Source of the DNA: Nyssa sinensis
Taxonomy: Eukaryota; Streptophyta; Magnoliopsida; Cornales; Nyssaceae
DNA length: 64,000 nucleotides
Direction of reading: 5' to 3'
NCBI GenBank assembly: GCA_008638375.1
Contig: CM018043.1
Location: 58,905,510 to 58,969,509 of the forward strand
The notes under the pieces are model-generated. The model searched no databases. It saw only the letters and a program-made list of their open reading frames with translations, and was not told where the DNA came from. The translations under genes and the position numbers were made by a program. Shown one piece after another: positions 1 to 13,096 of the stretch (position 1 is the first letter of the stretch; each line of letters begins with the position of its first letter).

Positions 1-111
1 AAATATATATATATATATATTTATTAACTTTTAAAATTATTATTAACACATCATTCATAAAATCAAAACGGTGTACAAAACATTTTCTCAAATTTAAATC
101 ACATTTTGCCA

Positions 112-1260
112 TTTGTTATTTTTCTTTCACAAGTTTATCCCAGCTTTTGTTCTTAAATTTCACTCTCAGAATTTTAACCATTTTATAAATAAAAAAAATA
201 AACCAATCAAAATAAAAGAATAAATAATTGTTGGGTTAAATAATGTCTTTTAGTAATAAAAATTGATAAATTCTTATTTTCGAGATTGGGCTTGGCACAA
301 TAAGAAGTCATGAATTCAAATTACAAAATTAAATTACTTAATTAGATAACCACTTTATTTCATCATTTAATATGGTGTGAATGTCACTCTAATTATCTTG
401 ATTTTATTAAAAGATACCTAAAGAATTTCTTCAAAAATTTTGAAATTCAAGAGAAAAAGTATATTATATTAATGACAATGTAGAGTACCTATCTCATTAA
501 ATACTTCTTTTACTTACTCGAATAAGACTATGTATATTTAACATTTTCCTACACCCAATAGTGACAGATACTTCTTACACCATAATTGTCCTTTTTTTTA
601 ATGTGCTTGTGACTATAATTATTTTTTTTATAGTATTTAGTTGAGATTATTTTTTCATAATTATAGTTGGATCTTTATTTATCATATAGTGATAGTTTAT
701 TTTTTTAGGTTTTGTTTGGCTTGAATTTTTCAAATCAATTTTAATTATTATATAATTAATTAAAATTTAAATAATTTGATAGTAAAAGAAATTATGTTTA
801 GTTATTATATATCAGAAAATTAATTTTTTTAAATTTTTAATATAATTATGATTTTTCTTTTGAAAATATTTAGTTTGAGGCTTGATTATGATTCAATTAA
901 TTTTTTATAGAATTAATTCTAAAATGATATTTTTCATTCAGTTAACGAAATTAAAAACTGATATACTCCATGTACAACTTTATCTATTAAGGAATTCTTA
1001 TTCAATTTGAATCATGATATGAATTGCTTAACAAAGACGTTACTTTAAATTAGCTTTCTTAAAATTTAGTTCAAGCATCATAAAATATAACTAAAGACAA
1101 TATATATTTCATAACTTGTATTCACACAAGTGAAATATTTATACATAACACAATTAAGTAAAAATTATGTAAATTTTAGAATTTATATTCACCCAGCATG
1201 TTTATAAACGAGTTGTGAAAGATTAAAACAGAACACATATAATCCCATTTATAAATTTAT
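112..1260. repeat. Split copy of a segment duplicated at 4600-5130
   Basis: Bases 112-236 match 4600-4715 and bases 957-1260 match 4716-5060 in the same order, with many substitutions. In this copy the two halves are separated by about 720 bp of AT-rich sequence (237-956) that the other copy lacks, so the extra block is probably an insertion. No coding potential is seen. Confidence 0.6.
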
Positions 1261-2160
1261 ACTTCTATCATAAACTAAATTATTAATGTGGTTAAATTTA
1301 TATGATATTTTGGACCAAAACAACAAATATATACTTTCACTTTAAAGAGGGACATGATTATAGGTGGGCACAACACAAGTACAAAGCCTATGTTGTTTTA
1401 GCCTTATAGTACAATACGGGTAAAGATTATGTAGAATTCAGAACTTATAATCGTACAACATGTTTATAATAAGTTGTGAAAAGTTAGTACATAATATAAT
1501 TAAAGATCCACAGATTTTAGAATTTATATTTATACACCATATTTATAAACAAGTTGTAAAAAGTTGGCACATAACACAATTAAGTAAAGGCGGTAGATTC
1601 CAGAACTTATATTTGTATATCATATTTATAAACGAGTTATGAAAGATTAACACCGAACACAATTAAGTAAAGATCAGTAGATTTCAGAACTTATATTTGT
1701 ATACCATGTTTATAAACGAGTTGTGAAAAGGTTATCACAGAACACAATTAAGTAAAGATCAATTGATTTCAGAACTTATATTCATACAATACACTTACAA
1801 ACGAGTTGTAAAAGGTTAACACAGAACACAATTCAGTAAAGACCAATAAATTCCAGAACTTAGAGCCATACAATACGTTTATAAACGAGTTGTGAAAGAT
1901 TAGCACATAACACAATTAAGTAAAGACCAATAAATTCCAGAACTTATATTCGTACACCGTGTTTATAAACGAGTTGCAAAAAATTGACATATAACACAAC
2001 TAAGTAAAGATTATGTAGATTTCAAAATTATATTTACAAGACACGTTTATAAATGGGTTATGGATGGTTGACAAGGAACACAGTTAAGTCCATTTATAAA
2101 CTTGTATCTTAAATCCGACTGTTATTGTGATTAAATTTATATGATATTTTGAACAAAACA
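1140..2160. repeat. Tandem array of a unit of about 84 bp
   Basis: A degenerate unit recurs with starts of the core TTTATAAACGAG near 1540, 1625, 1709, 1794, 1878, 1962 and 2046, giving a period of about 84 bp. Each unit also carries a variant of ACACAATTAAGTAAAGA. The core contains the short palindrome CGTTTATAAACG. Earlier, looser copies occur from 1201. The same family recurs at 4975-6350. Confidence 0.8.
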
Positions 2161-3284
2161 ACAAATAGATACTTTCGCTTTAAGGGGTAACTAAAAATTG
2201 GGGTTAAAATCATTAGGAGGAAGTGTGATTGAGTGATAAAAATTTTGAGAATAAAATTCAAGCATTTCGTGTAGTTATATGTTGAAATTATTTATCTGTT
2301 GTATGTGTATATAATTATATATTCCAAATGAATTGTTATATATATATATAATTTAGTTATAATACACACAAATATATATATATATAAATAATAGTTATAA
2401 TACATATAGTATAGTTATATATAATATATAACTATATAGACAGATATATTATATATGCGGTATATACCGTCCCAAGTTATATATACATTTTGTTTCAATT
2501 TAACAACTTTTTTTAATCAAGCGTCCCTTTCGTAGCACGTTTTTTTTAAAAAAATAACTTTTAAAATTTATGTTTTTTTTTTAAAAAAAAGGGTAAAAAC
2601 ATGTTTGATAATTATTTACTTAAAAAAATAACTTCATACTAATTTTTTAATATATCTAATAAAATTATTTTTCAAAAATAAAATATAAAATATATATTAA
2701 AACTACCACACAACCATCACTATCACTTGCATTATAAATTTATAATTTCAAGTACAGGTGCATCACATTACAATTGGTGGTGATTGGTTCTTGCGATAGG
2801 AATGGTGTTGTGATATGAAAAATTCTTTATTACACTGGACTAACTACATCTTACGATTTATTATATATATAATTATAATAAATTCATATATATTGGCATG
2901 ATAGAGTCTTGAAAATTGAAATTACTTGTATGTTTTATTTTGTGTATGTAATTATATACTTCAGATTAATTGTTATATATATATATAGTTTAGTTATAAT
3001 ACACATACTATATAATAGTTATAATACATATACAGTATAGTTATATATAATGTATACTATATATAACTATACACAAACATATTATATATCCGGCATATAC
3101 CATTCCTAGTCATATACATTCAGTATAGTTATATATATATATATATATTTATATAATATATATACATATAAAAGCTACCTAGATATTTTCATTAGTGGTG
3201 TCGGTAATAACAATGGTGGTACAATGATGTGATAGTGACAACACAGAGTACTATTTGAGGCAAATAAAGCATTTACTTATAAGT
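2161..3284. repeat. AT-rich direct repeat pair, no gene
   Basis: Segments near 2270-2490 and 2930-3130 share the same order of AT-rich motifs, including GTATAGTTATATATAAT and a later TATATACC. They are diverged direct copies. The rest of the stretch is A/T-rich sequence and TA runs. I see no gene here. Confidence 0.5.
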
Positions 3285-3830
3285 ATTTGTTTATCTACAG
3301 TTACTCATTTATAATTAATATTTAATAAATTAATAATTTCTAATAATTAATAAAATTTAAAAAAATAAAATTTGTTTCACAATGTATAATTAATAATTTT
3401 ATTATTTAATAATTAATATATTTTATATAAAAGCTCTTTATAATATTAATTATTAAAAAGAAAAAAATAATTATATGTACTTTTATATATATTTTATTTA
3501 TGACATATCTTGGTGCTTATATTTATTAATTCTATATAATTGAAGTCAAAATTATTATAAAAAAAAATTATAATGTTTAAATTTGACATTATAATGGGTA
3601 TTTAATGTCATAAGTTAAGTATTATATGTATTTTTTTTAATGAAAAACTAAAAATCATTGAAAATTTACTTATAAAGTTTTATTTTTATACCAAAAATTA
3701 TTTATAATTAAAAAATATTTATTGGTTAACGAAAGTATAAAAAAACTTAATAATTAATAATTTTAGTAATTAATAAATTTTTAATCTTACATTTTTATTA
3801 ATTATAAGATGATTGACTGTATAAAAAGAT
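3285..3830. mobile_element. AT-rich MITE-like element, relative of 58614-59155
   Basis: This block has the same sequence of motifs as the element at 58614-59155: TATAATTAAT near the start, repeated TAATAATTAATAA, GTATAATTAATAATT, then a TTATAATATTAATTATTA core and a closing TATAAG. Target duplications are not clear in this copy, so its edges are approximate. It is non-coding and probably non-autonomous. Confidence 0.5.
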
Positions 3831-4599
3831 AATAAATTTGATATATTTAGTTGTTTATTTTTTTAATACATTGCCAATTAAATACATTTTCATGTTTAGA
3901 AATAATTATCACTAGACCATTTATGTTTTCTCTCAAAAAAAATATTATGAGTCGAGTCTCACTTTCTTATTAAAAGAAATGTGAGCATTATTTTCACTAC
4001 CGTTATCGATAGGATTAAGTTATTTTTCACGTTCTATATTTGGGAAGCTTTAGAATTTTTTTTTATTGATCAGTTAGAGATATTCGGAATCAGTTTATAC
4101 ATATCAATCCTCTTCTTTGTGACAATCAAACTTACTCTTTAAGTTTTAGCTGCCAACGATCGATATTGAAAAGACTTAAACTCGAAACGCTTGAATTTTT
4201 ATTCTCCGTCTTTAATACATTGTCAATTAATTAACTTTCTATGTTTAGAAATAATTATCACCAACTAGACTTTAATACAGTTGGTTACTTATGATCTCCT
4301 TCATTAAAAAAAAAATATTATGAAAAACAGAAGTAAAAGAAAAAGGAAAGGGAAGAAAATTACAATGATCTGTGATGTTGTAGTTTAATTAAGTTTATAA
4401 AAAGAGCATAAGATTTACCGTGGAGTTCATGCAATGAAGGGAGGGAGTTGGGATGCCAAGTGGAATATACTTTCCGTTGGCAATTAATTGGCCAGTGAAT
4501 ACATGGCTCTGTCTCTCGTCCTCCACCTGTTCATTTTGCGGTTTAACAATCCTTGTGAGCTGTAACCCTTTTGTCTCTCACTCTCGCCCTTTGCCTTTT
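3831..4599. other. Intergenic, nothing recognised
   Basis: AT-rich sequence with short open frames only. A slightly more GC-rich patch at 4430-4560 has no recognisable protein similarity. I see no gene, RNA or clear repeat boundary. Confidence 0.4.
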
Positions 4600-5130
4600 T
4601 TTATTTTTCTTTCACAAGTTTGCCCCAACTTTTATTCTTAAATTTCATTATCAGGATTTTAACCTTTTTACAAATAAAAAATGTAGAAATCAAAATCAAA
4701 GAATAAAAAATAAAAAATTGATATACACCCTGTATAGCTTTATTATGTTAAGGCGATTTAAATCATGGTATGAATTACTTAACAAGACGTTACTTTAAAT
4801 TAGAAGTGTAAAATGAAAGGGACAAGCAAAACATGAATAGAGGCAAACATGACACAAGCACAAAACCTATGTTGTGTTGGCCTTGTCCTTTGGTCTATTA
4901 CCACTAGCATGAAATAAACATGATCCCAACATTTAGTTTTCTTAAAAGTTAGCTCAAGCATCGTACATATTGTATTTTTCATAACTTATATTCGCACAAC
5001 ACGTTTATAAATAGATTGTAGAAGATTGACACGAAACGCAATTAAACCAATTTATAAACATAAACTTCTATCTTAAATTAATTAGATATTTTGGATCAAA
5101 AATAACAAACAATTACTTTCACTTTGAAGA
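4600..5130. repeat. Unsplit copy of the segment duplicated at 112-1260
   Basis: Matches 112-236 and then 957-1260 with no gap between the two parts. Its right end runs into the 84-bp repeat family, so the ancestral duplicated unit already contained at least one repeat unit. Confidence 0.6.
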
Positions 5131-6350
5131 ATTATATATATCACTTTACATTTGTAAAGAACGTGCATAGTCCAAAACTTATATTTGCACGACGTGTTTT
5201 TAAACGAGTTATGAAAAGTTAACACGGAATACAATTAAATAAAAATTATGTAAAATCTATGATTTATATTAGCACAGTATATTTATAAACGAGTTGTGGA
5301 TGGTTGAAACGAAACACAATTAAACTCATTTATAAATGTATACTTCTTACATTAAATTCAATTGTTAATGTGGTTATACTTATATGATACTTTTGGAAAA
5401 AAACAACAAATAAATATTTTCACTTTGAGGGTAAAAGTTGGGGTAAAATAATTAACTTCACATTTGTAAAGTGGGGCAACCACAACATGATTAAAGGCGA
5501 GCATGACACAAGCACAAAGCATATATTGTTTTGGTCTTATACTACTAGTTTGACATAAAAATGACTCGACATTTAATTTCCTAAAAATTTAACTCAAGAG
5601 TAATACAACATGAGTAAAGAACATGTAGAATTTAAAACTTATATTCATGTGACACGTGTATGAACAAGTTGTAGAAAATTAACATAGAATACAATTAAGT
5701 AAAGATCATATAGAGTTCAAAACTTATATTTGTAAGATATGTTTATAAAAGAGTTGTGAAAGATTGATACCGAACATAATTAAATAAAAATCACATAGAG
5801 TCTAAAACTTATATTTGTATAACACATTTATCTATGAAAGATTGACACGAAACATAATTAAGCTCATTTATAAATCTATACTTTTATAATAAATTCAATT
5901 ATCAATGTCCTCAAATTTATATGTTATTTTGGACAAAAACAACAAATAGGTACTTTCACTTAAAAGAAGGATTAAAAGTTGGGGTAAAGCAATTTCACAT
6001 TTGTAAAGTGAGGCAAGCATGATTAAAGGTAGGCATGACACAATCACAAAACCTATATTATTTTGGTCTTGTCCTATGATCTACCACAACTAGCATGGTA
6101 TAAGCACGACCCAACATTTAATTTCTTAAAAGTTTAGCTCAAGCATATTACAACACATTATGTAAAATTTAAAATTTATATTCATGTGACACATTTATAA
6201 ACGAGTTGTGAAATATTGACATACAACACAATTAAGTAAAGATTATGTAGAGTTCAAAACTTGTATTCGCACATGTTTATAACGAGTTGTGAAATGTTGA
6301 CACAAAACATAATAAAATAAAGATTATGAGAGTTCAGAACTTGTGATATA
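4975..6350. repeat. Higher-order array of the 84-bp repeat family
   Basis: Diverged copies of the TTTATAAACGAGTTGTGAAA unit continue here. They are embedded in a larger repeat of about 540 bp marked by AAAGTTGGGGTAAA at about 5428 and 5971. Each large unit also holds a block with GGCATGACACAA and AACTCAAG/AGCTCAAG. The array ends about 250 bp upstream of the SAD promoter region. Confidence 0.7.
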
Positions 6351-6589
6351 TTATTATGATACGGAAGTTTTAAATTAATTGTTTTTTATATATTTGAAAG
6401 TGATTATCAAAAGATAAAAAATTAACAACTAACAGGAGAAGAAAATTACAATGAGGTGTGGAATTGTGGGTGTCCCACCTTATTATTTAATATTTATTAG
6501 AAAAAGACCATCAAAATGTTGAAGTTTATAAATAAAAAATCTCTTAATAAAAATTATTTTTTTATCCTAGTTGTAATTTTTAAAAAATT

Positions 6590-6888
6590 AAAACTTTTTA
6601 TTTTCTTTTAAAAAGAAACCATGCCGATACTTGGAAGTGGATGGCCGACGTGTCGTGACGTGCCGTATATGTACAAAAACAAGGGTAAGTATGTAATTAA
6701 AAGGAAAACCACGACCATTAGGTGTATATATCATGTAAGTATTTATATACGTATTGAGCTTATATATATAACCCCGCCAGTGGTTTTCATTGTCGCATCA
6801 TCCCTTTAGTGTTTCTGTTGCTGGTTTCCCCCCGTTCTCTCAGTTCTGCGGAGGAAACGAGACCGGAAAAGGTCTGAAGAAGAAGAAA
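6590..6888 (+). promoter_or_regulatory. SAD promoter and 5' UTR
   Basis: A TATA element (TATATATAA) lies near 6761-6770, with a plausible transcription start about 30 bp downstream. Two ACGTG cores sit about 15 bp apart at 6645-6665 (CGACGTG and TGACGTG), the kind of core bound by bZIP/G-box factors in plants. A purine-rich leader runs into AAGAAAATGG at the start codon. The TATA and the motifs are seen; the regulatory roles are inferred. Confidence 0.6.
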
Positions 6889-8391
6889 ATGGCTCTGAAG
6901 TTCAATCCCCTCACCTTTCAATCCCAGAAGCACCCCTCTTTTGCTCGTCCATCAATGGCCAGTCTCAGATCTCCCAAGTTTTTCATGGCTTCTACACTCC
7001 GCTCTGGCTCAAAGTGAGTCGTTTGCCTAATTTCCTTTTTTTTTTTTTGACAGACCCAAAGCTTTTTATATTCTCGTTTGAATGTCTGGATCTTATCAAA
7101 ATTTGTTGTTTCTGTTCTGTTTTGATCTGGGTTTCTTTTTTTTTTTCTACCTCTATGTTGGATTTGTAATGGCTTAATTTGTATGGAATTCTTGTGATCT
7201 TGATGTTATTGAGTATTAATCTCTGTTTCCTGATGCGTCTATTCTCAGTCTTTTCCTTGAATGTATATTCATTTCTAAGCCATCAATGTATTTTCTTCGT
7301 TGATTTTGTATTTGCTTTGTTTTCCAAGATGGTTTTGCCGGTTCTTTGAATTGCATGATTCGATTGATGCATGCAATTCGGCTTTTGGTCTAAATGAACT
7401 TGATTCTGCGGCTCATTTTTGTTTTTTTTTTTTCTTTCTTCAAATCTGGCCCTTAATATAATTTCAATTCTTAATGATTGGAATGGGGGCTAGTTTTTTG
7501 TTTTTGTTTGTTTCAGAATTTTTAATGGTTTTTGTGCATGCGCGTCTTTTGTTTGTCCTCTTCAGTTGGGTGGACAGGGGAGGTTAGCATTATTATTATT
7601 ATTATTCATTTTATTGTTTGTAGGATCATCAAAGCATTATTTTAATTTACATCAGATGTCTGTTCTTATTTGTTGGACTTAGGTTTGAAACTTATGGTTT
7701 GTGGGTTTCAGCCGGATAGTTGGTTGACTCATTTAATAGTTGGTCCCAGTTGGTGTATGCTTGATTTTTTGGATTTCCAATTCATCTAGTTCTCCTTCGG
7801 GTAAAACACATTAAAACCTTTGCTTTTGGAAACAATTAGTAATTTGAATTTTATTTTGTGTTTTTCAAACAGGTGCATTGTTTGTGCGGTTTCTTATGTT
7901 TGTCATCATTATAAATTGTTTTGTGTGCATTTGGGAACCTCTTGATGCATGCTTGTTCTTGTGTTATGATAAGCCATGTCTTATTAACATCTGGACATTG
8001 TAGAGCGCTTTTGCTCTGTATTTATATTGCATACCCAATCTAGTATTTTATTTATTGTATTTGCTGTGTTTTCATTTCCCTCTTCACTTTTTTCATTCAC
8101 CTGATTTTGTTCAATCTTATTGACATGGTTACTCTTTAATTGGGTGTTTCCATTTCTATTCTTTTATTCTTTTACTTTCTCCAAATGGATCTGAAAATTT
8201 TATCTGTGGTGTCTGATTGGTGGATTTATAAAAGTTTGTGGACATGCTTCTGATATTGTATCATGCGCTCTCTCCCTCTCTCTCTCTCTCACACACACAC
8301 GCACGAATGCACACACACTACTTAACATATGTTTTTAGGTGGTGAATCGTTGAAGTTTTCCTAACTTGTAGCTGTAGGTCATGATTGCAAG

Positions 8392-8427
<36 letters not shown>

Positions 8428-8511
8428 TTTTTTAATAACTTTTCTTCCCTCTCTGTTTTCATTGTTTTGGTAGATATCAGCCAGCTACCATTATGTGGTC
8501 TTGTTTTACAT

Positions 8512-8548
<37 letters not shown>

Positions 8549-11500
8549 TAGAGGTTTCTTCCTTACCTACAGATAAAATTTTATTATTTTTTTCCCAAGT
8601 TTCCAATTATTTTGTTTTCCTATCTTTTGTCATTGTCACTATGCTCATCTGTTGTGAAAGATCATTCAATGGTCTTGGTACCCTCTTAGGAGCCCGGCTG
8701 GTCATGTGGTTGTTAAGACTTGGGAGCTATCGATTTTTTTTATCATGTGGGTGAAATCTGAAGTTATGAATTGTAATTTGACAATATAAATGGTGGTGAG
8801 GTCTGCATTATATTGTTAGTGGTGACTGGTGAGTGATCAATTTTCTTTTGTAACTTATGTGTCGTGTTGAAACTTCTGATCATCTAATTTTCTAATGTTG
8901 CTTTTGGGTGATTGTATGCTAGTTCCATAATATTTCTCTGTGGTGAAAAATAAAAAAATAATCCCCAAGGTCCCAAGTTCAACTCCCATCCCAAGGGCCA
9001 CTTATCAATCCAAAAGAAAAATCTAAAAATATATGGAAAAAACGAAAGAAAAATAGGAATAGAAGTAATTTTGTATTGCAAGTGTCTTAAGTAATTCATC
9101 AAATGGTGTGGATATATGGTTTGTGGACCAGTTAGATTGCAACCGAGACCTGCCCAGTTAGTACATGATATCAGACCTGCATAAATCTGTTATCCTTCAA
9201 GGATATTGTATTTACTATTTAGTCCCTACTAAATCTTTGCAAAACCCACATGCAAGTGTCAATGGCTATTAGGTGGGTTCCTTCTTGTGTTTGTGTCAAG
9301 TCAAGTGTCAACTCTCCTACAGGATCCGTCTTCCAAATTTAATAGCTTTAATATGAGACTTGAGCACCTTCATTTTCTCTACTGCTGTGGTAGTGTGATC
9401 CAAGTAAATAGTAAAAATAAGAGAGAACTTTTTGTCATCTTGATGACATATTCCATTAATCAGCTAATGTCATACCCTGCATGTGGAGAAGAGATGAGCA
9501 GAACCTTTTGCTCTTCTGTGATGATATTATTGCAAGATAGTGTATTTGTGACGTTTTTATAATTAATTAGATATCATTTGACACTTAAATACAACAATGA
9601 CATGATCATGCAGCATGCAAACTTGTAGGTAGTGGGCCCCTATATCTTTAGAGGACATGGTAGTTCTAAGAGTAGGAACCAATAATGAATATTTTACTTT
9701 ATTTGGCTTATTATATATATCAGCATATGTGATTTTATTGGGATTTCATTTGATTATATACTGGCGTCTTGGCCAACTCAGTTGGAATTCTATCTAATCC
9801 CAGTTTTTTCTGTGTTGTTTAGAGAGGTTGAGAATCTCAAGAAGCCATTTAGCCCTCCTCGTGAGGTTCATGTGCAAGTAACCCATTCCATGCCACCCCA
9901 AAAGATTGAGATCTTCAAATCTCTTGACAATTGGGCTGAGCGTAATATATTGGTTCACCTGAAGCCAGTGGAAAAAAGTTGGCAACCACAGGATTTTCTG
10001 CCGGATCCTGCTTCTGATGGATTTGATGATCAAGTGAAGGAACTAAGGGAAAGGGCAAAGGAGCTTCCAGATGATTACTTTATTGTTTTGGTTGGAGATA
10101 TGATTACAGAAGAAGCCCTTCCAACTTACCAGACAATGCTGAATACCTTAGATGGTGTTCGGGATGAAACAGGGGCAAGCCTTACTTCCTGGGCAATTTG
10201 GACAAGGGCTTGGACCGCTGAAGAGAACAGGCATGGTGATCTTCTCAATAAGTATCTCTACCTATGTGGACGAGTAGACATGAGGCAAATTGAGAAGACA
10301 ATTCAGTATTTGATCGGGTCAGGAATGGTGAGATCATTGCTGCATGTTTACTGTTACGTTGCTTTCTTTTTGTTTTCTGTTACAACTTTTATTCTTTAAT
10401 ACTTGTTAAATTGAAAGTAAGACCATTTGGTAAACTGCAAAATGGATCTGGTAAAGAGCTACTCAGATTTTAGGAGCAGAAGCATACCTCGTAGCTGAAT
10501 CTGTTCTGAAAGAATATGCTTTAAATTGTGCTAAAAACTGAGAAACAGTTTCACTTTCCAGATTATAGGGAGGTTGTACTGCTCCAACCATGCATTTGGA
10601 TTTTCTAACTCAGTTTTTACCATTTGGAATTTCAAGGAGCAGCAGCCTTTATTCATGCATAGACACGTGCAAACATATTTTTATTTGCTACTTTCCAATT
10701 AAGTCAGCTGGTTATGCTGCTCAACCATTTTCTTTCTCTGATAATCTGATGTTACTGTCATGATTGGTATTTCAAGACAAATGCAAACCTTTTCCTAGAA
10801 TCCTCATTTTTGGTTGTTGGGTATGAGACTTCTGAGGAACTTCAATGGGTTAGTATAATACTTCTGAGGGAGATTATGGACTAGATTAATATGTACTCTA
10901 ATCAGCGAGTGTTTTTGCTTCTCCTTTATCAACTGATTTTCTTGATGTTGAGAATGAGAGTAAGGTATTTTATTGTTGTTGGGGTTTGATTGGTATGTGT
11001 AGAAGTAAATCAATTGAAGTCTTTGAAGTTAGAGCATGATAATCTATTGAAACAAACCCTCTACATCTCAAGCTTGGAGTGATATGAACCTACACTGTAT
11101 ATAATTTCTGGAAAATTGGATTTTAACATAGGCTGCCTGCAGCCCTTCAGATACTGCTTCCTTGGAGAAGTAAAATATCCTAATATGTGCGTACGTCGAT
11201 GATATTTAACACAATTTGAAGGCTGGGGTAATTCTCTGGAGTTCTGGTTTACTTTTCCATCACAAGCTGCTGATTTTCTGAATGACTCCCCCCCCCCCCC
11301 CTTTCTCCCTTTTTAGTGTCTAGTCTATCTCATTGTTTGTCCTGTTTGATTTTTTATTTCCTACTCCGTCTACATTTTTTTTTATAGGATCCTCGGACCG
11401 AAAACAGTCCCTACCTCGGATTCATCTATACATCATTCCAGGAACGGGCAACTTTTATCTCCCATGGGAACACTGCTAGACTTGCCAAGGAACATGGAGA

Positions 11501-11948
11501 CCTGAAGCTGGCACAAATTTGTGGCACAATTGCCTCAGATGAGAGGCGCCATGAAACTGCTTACACCAAGATAGTGGAAAAGCTCTTTGAGATTGACCCT
11601 GATGGAACTGTTCAGGATTTTGCGGACATGATGAGGAAGAAAATCTCTATGCCAGCCCACTTGATGTACGATGGCCGTGATGACAACCTTTTTGAGCACT
11701 TCTCAGCCGTTGCTCAGCGGCTTGGTGTCTACACTGCCAAGGACTATGCAGATATATTGGAATTTTTGGTTGGCAGATGGAAAGTGGAGGAGCTAACTGG
11801 ACTTTCTGCGGTGGGGCGAAAAGCTCAGGATTATGTTTGTGGATTACCTCCTAGAATTAGAAGGCTGGAGGAGAGAGCACACGGACGGGCCAAGCAAGCA
11901 CCCACCATTCCATTTAGCTGGATATTTGATAGAGAAGTGCTGCTCTGA
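6889..11948 (+). CDS. Stearoyl-ACP 9-desaturase, plastidial (three exons)
   Basis: Soluble di-iron desaturase that converts stearoyl-ACP to oleoyl-ACP in the plastid stroma using ferredoxin and oxygen. Exons are 6889-7013, 9823-10327 and 11388-11948, all with GT/AG borders and correct phase; the spliced protein is 396 residues, the usual family length. Residues 1 to about 33 form a Ser/Arg-rich transit peptide, and mature protein probably starts near the MASTL at 33. Iron-binding motifs are EENRH at residues 175-179 and DERRH at 261-265. The C-terminal half contains [12 protein letters not shown] and ends WIFDREVLL. The start was chosen because it matches the family N-terminus; an in-frame ATG at 6790 lies in the leader. 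Reading past exon 2 gives a short intron-retained tail, which I do not regard as real. The reading frame is intact and very likely functional. Confidence 0.97.
7014..9822 (+). other. SAD intron 1 with microsatellites
   Basis: Large 2.8-kb first intron, T-rich as expected for plants. It holds a CT run followed by CA repeats at about 8265-8310, and two TA runs at about 8394-8425 and 8513-8542. No exon or RNA gene is apparent inside it. The second SAD intron (10328-11387, 1.06 kb) carries a run of about 16 C at 11286-11302. Confidence 0.85.
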
Positions 11949-12260
11949 ATGCAGGATGGAGCAAGAAGTTGAGTTTCGCTCTCCAACAGGTCTCTTCTCA
12001 CAAAATCATAAGTATAGGTAGAAATTTTGAGTTGTTTGTTTGAAATTCCAATCTGTTGTTCCTGTCATGGGAAGAGATTCTGTTCAGAATGTCACTTGGT
12101 AGTTGTAGATACGGTTGTTTCTCGTGTGGTGTCATTAGATCTTCATGTAGGAGCAGCTGTAGTTTTGATGTTGTACTTTTTTAATCGTCTACTGTGTGTG
12201 TTTTATGTTTTTGCATAATGTTTGGGACTGTAAACAAATTTTCGATCTTTATGGAAAATT
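11949..12260 (+). other. SAD 3' UTR region
   Basis: T/G-rich sequence directly after the SAD stop, with no competing reading frame of note. The transcript end is not marked by a clear single polyadenylation signal, so the right boundary is approximate. Confidence 0.5.
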
Positions 12261-12539
12261 TGATCATTATGGTCCCTTGTGCTGCAACTTAAAATGACAC
12301 TTTCGGTAAAATCTGGCACATGATATGTTTCTATCTGATTGCATAAACCCACAGGTTGAACTCTCAGTTCTATGGAAAACTTGGGTAGATGAACAAGATG
12401 ATAGAGATAAAGCTATATAGTTTTGCTTTGCATTTTGTAAGGAATGTCCCGTATTTCAAATAAATTAGGCTATTTTATTTTGCCACATATGGACATGACT
12501 CGTGTTAGCCATGCTAGAGGGAATGAGTCAGGGATGACA

Positions 12540-12765
12540 GAATAACTCGTTCAGTTGGAAATTCGTCATATCCCATTCCGTTGGAAATTCGTCATATCCT
12601 GTCCTTTATGAGACAGGTCTGAGAAAAGTTATATCCATTCTATTAGGATTTGAGACAGGTTTGGAGTGAAGACGTAGAATTTGGAATAGGGTTGAAGTGA
12701 AGACGTCTGAGACAGGTTTGGAGTGAAGACGTAGAATTTGGAATAGGGTTGAAGTGAAGACGTCT
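12540..12765. repeat. Two nested tandem duplications downstream of SAD
   Basis: A perfect 57-bp tandem duplication occupies 12652-12708 and 12709-12765. Each copy contains two spaced GTGAAGACGT motifs, so the unit is itself an older near-duplication. Just upstream, GTTGGAAATTCGTCATATCC occurs twice in tandem (about 12554-12599). Confidence 0.9.
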
Positions 12766-13096
12766 GTTCCAATTATAAAAAATAAAATAAGAAGAGAGTT
12801 TTGTGTTATAAAATCAAGGTTTACCTATTAGAAGTTTAGACAAGTTTAATAAAGTTATATATTTGAAAAAAAATAATAATATTATTTTAATTTTTTATTA
12901 ACATTCATATCTCGTATTCTATGTATTATTTTGTTTAAAATGTGTTAATTATAATTAATTTAATATATTAAATAAATATTTAAAATTACACGGGGATCCG
13001 CCCCACCTTTTCCGGGATTTAACTGTGTTTGAGGAGAAGTATTTTTTTTTTTTTTTTGTGCAAGGCAGGGTTGGGGTAGGAGTATCAGGAGATTGA

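Noticed and set aside
8394..8606. Frame rich in Ile-Tyr repeats in SAD intron 1
   Set aside because: It is a translation of TA microsatellites.
8690..8990. Possible SINE in SAD intron 1 with a B-box-like AGTTCAACTCC
   Set aside because: The nearest A-box-like motif is about 270 bp away, too far for a polymerase III promoter.
10328..10399. Extension of SAD exon 2 by a hydrophobic tail
   Set aside because: It begins at a clear GTGAGA donor, and exon 3 at 11388 continues the family sequence in phase; the tail is intron read-through.
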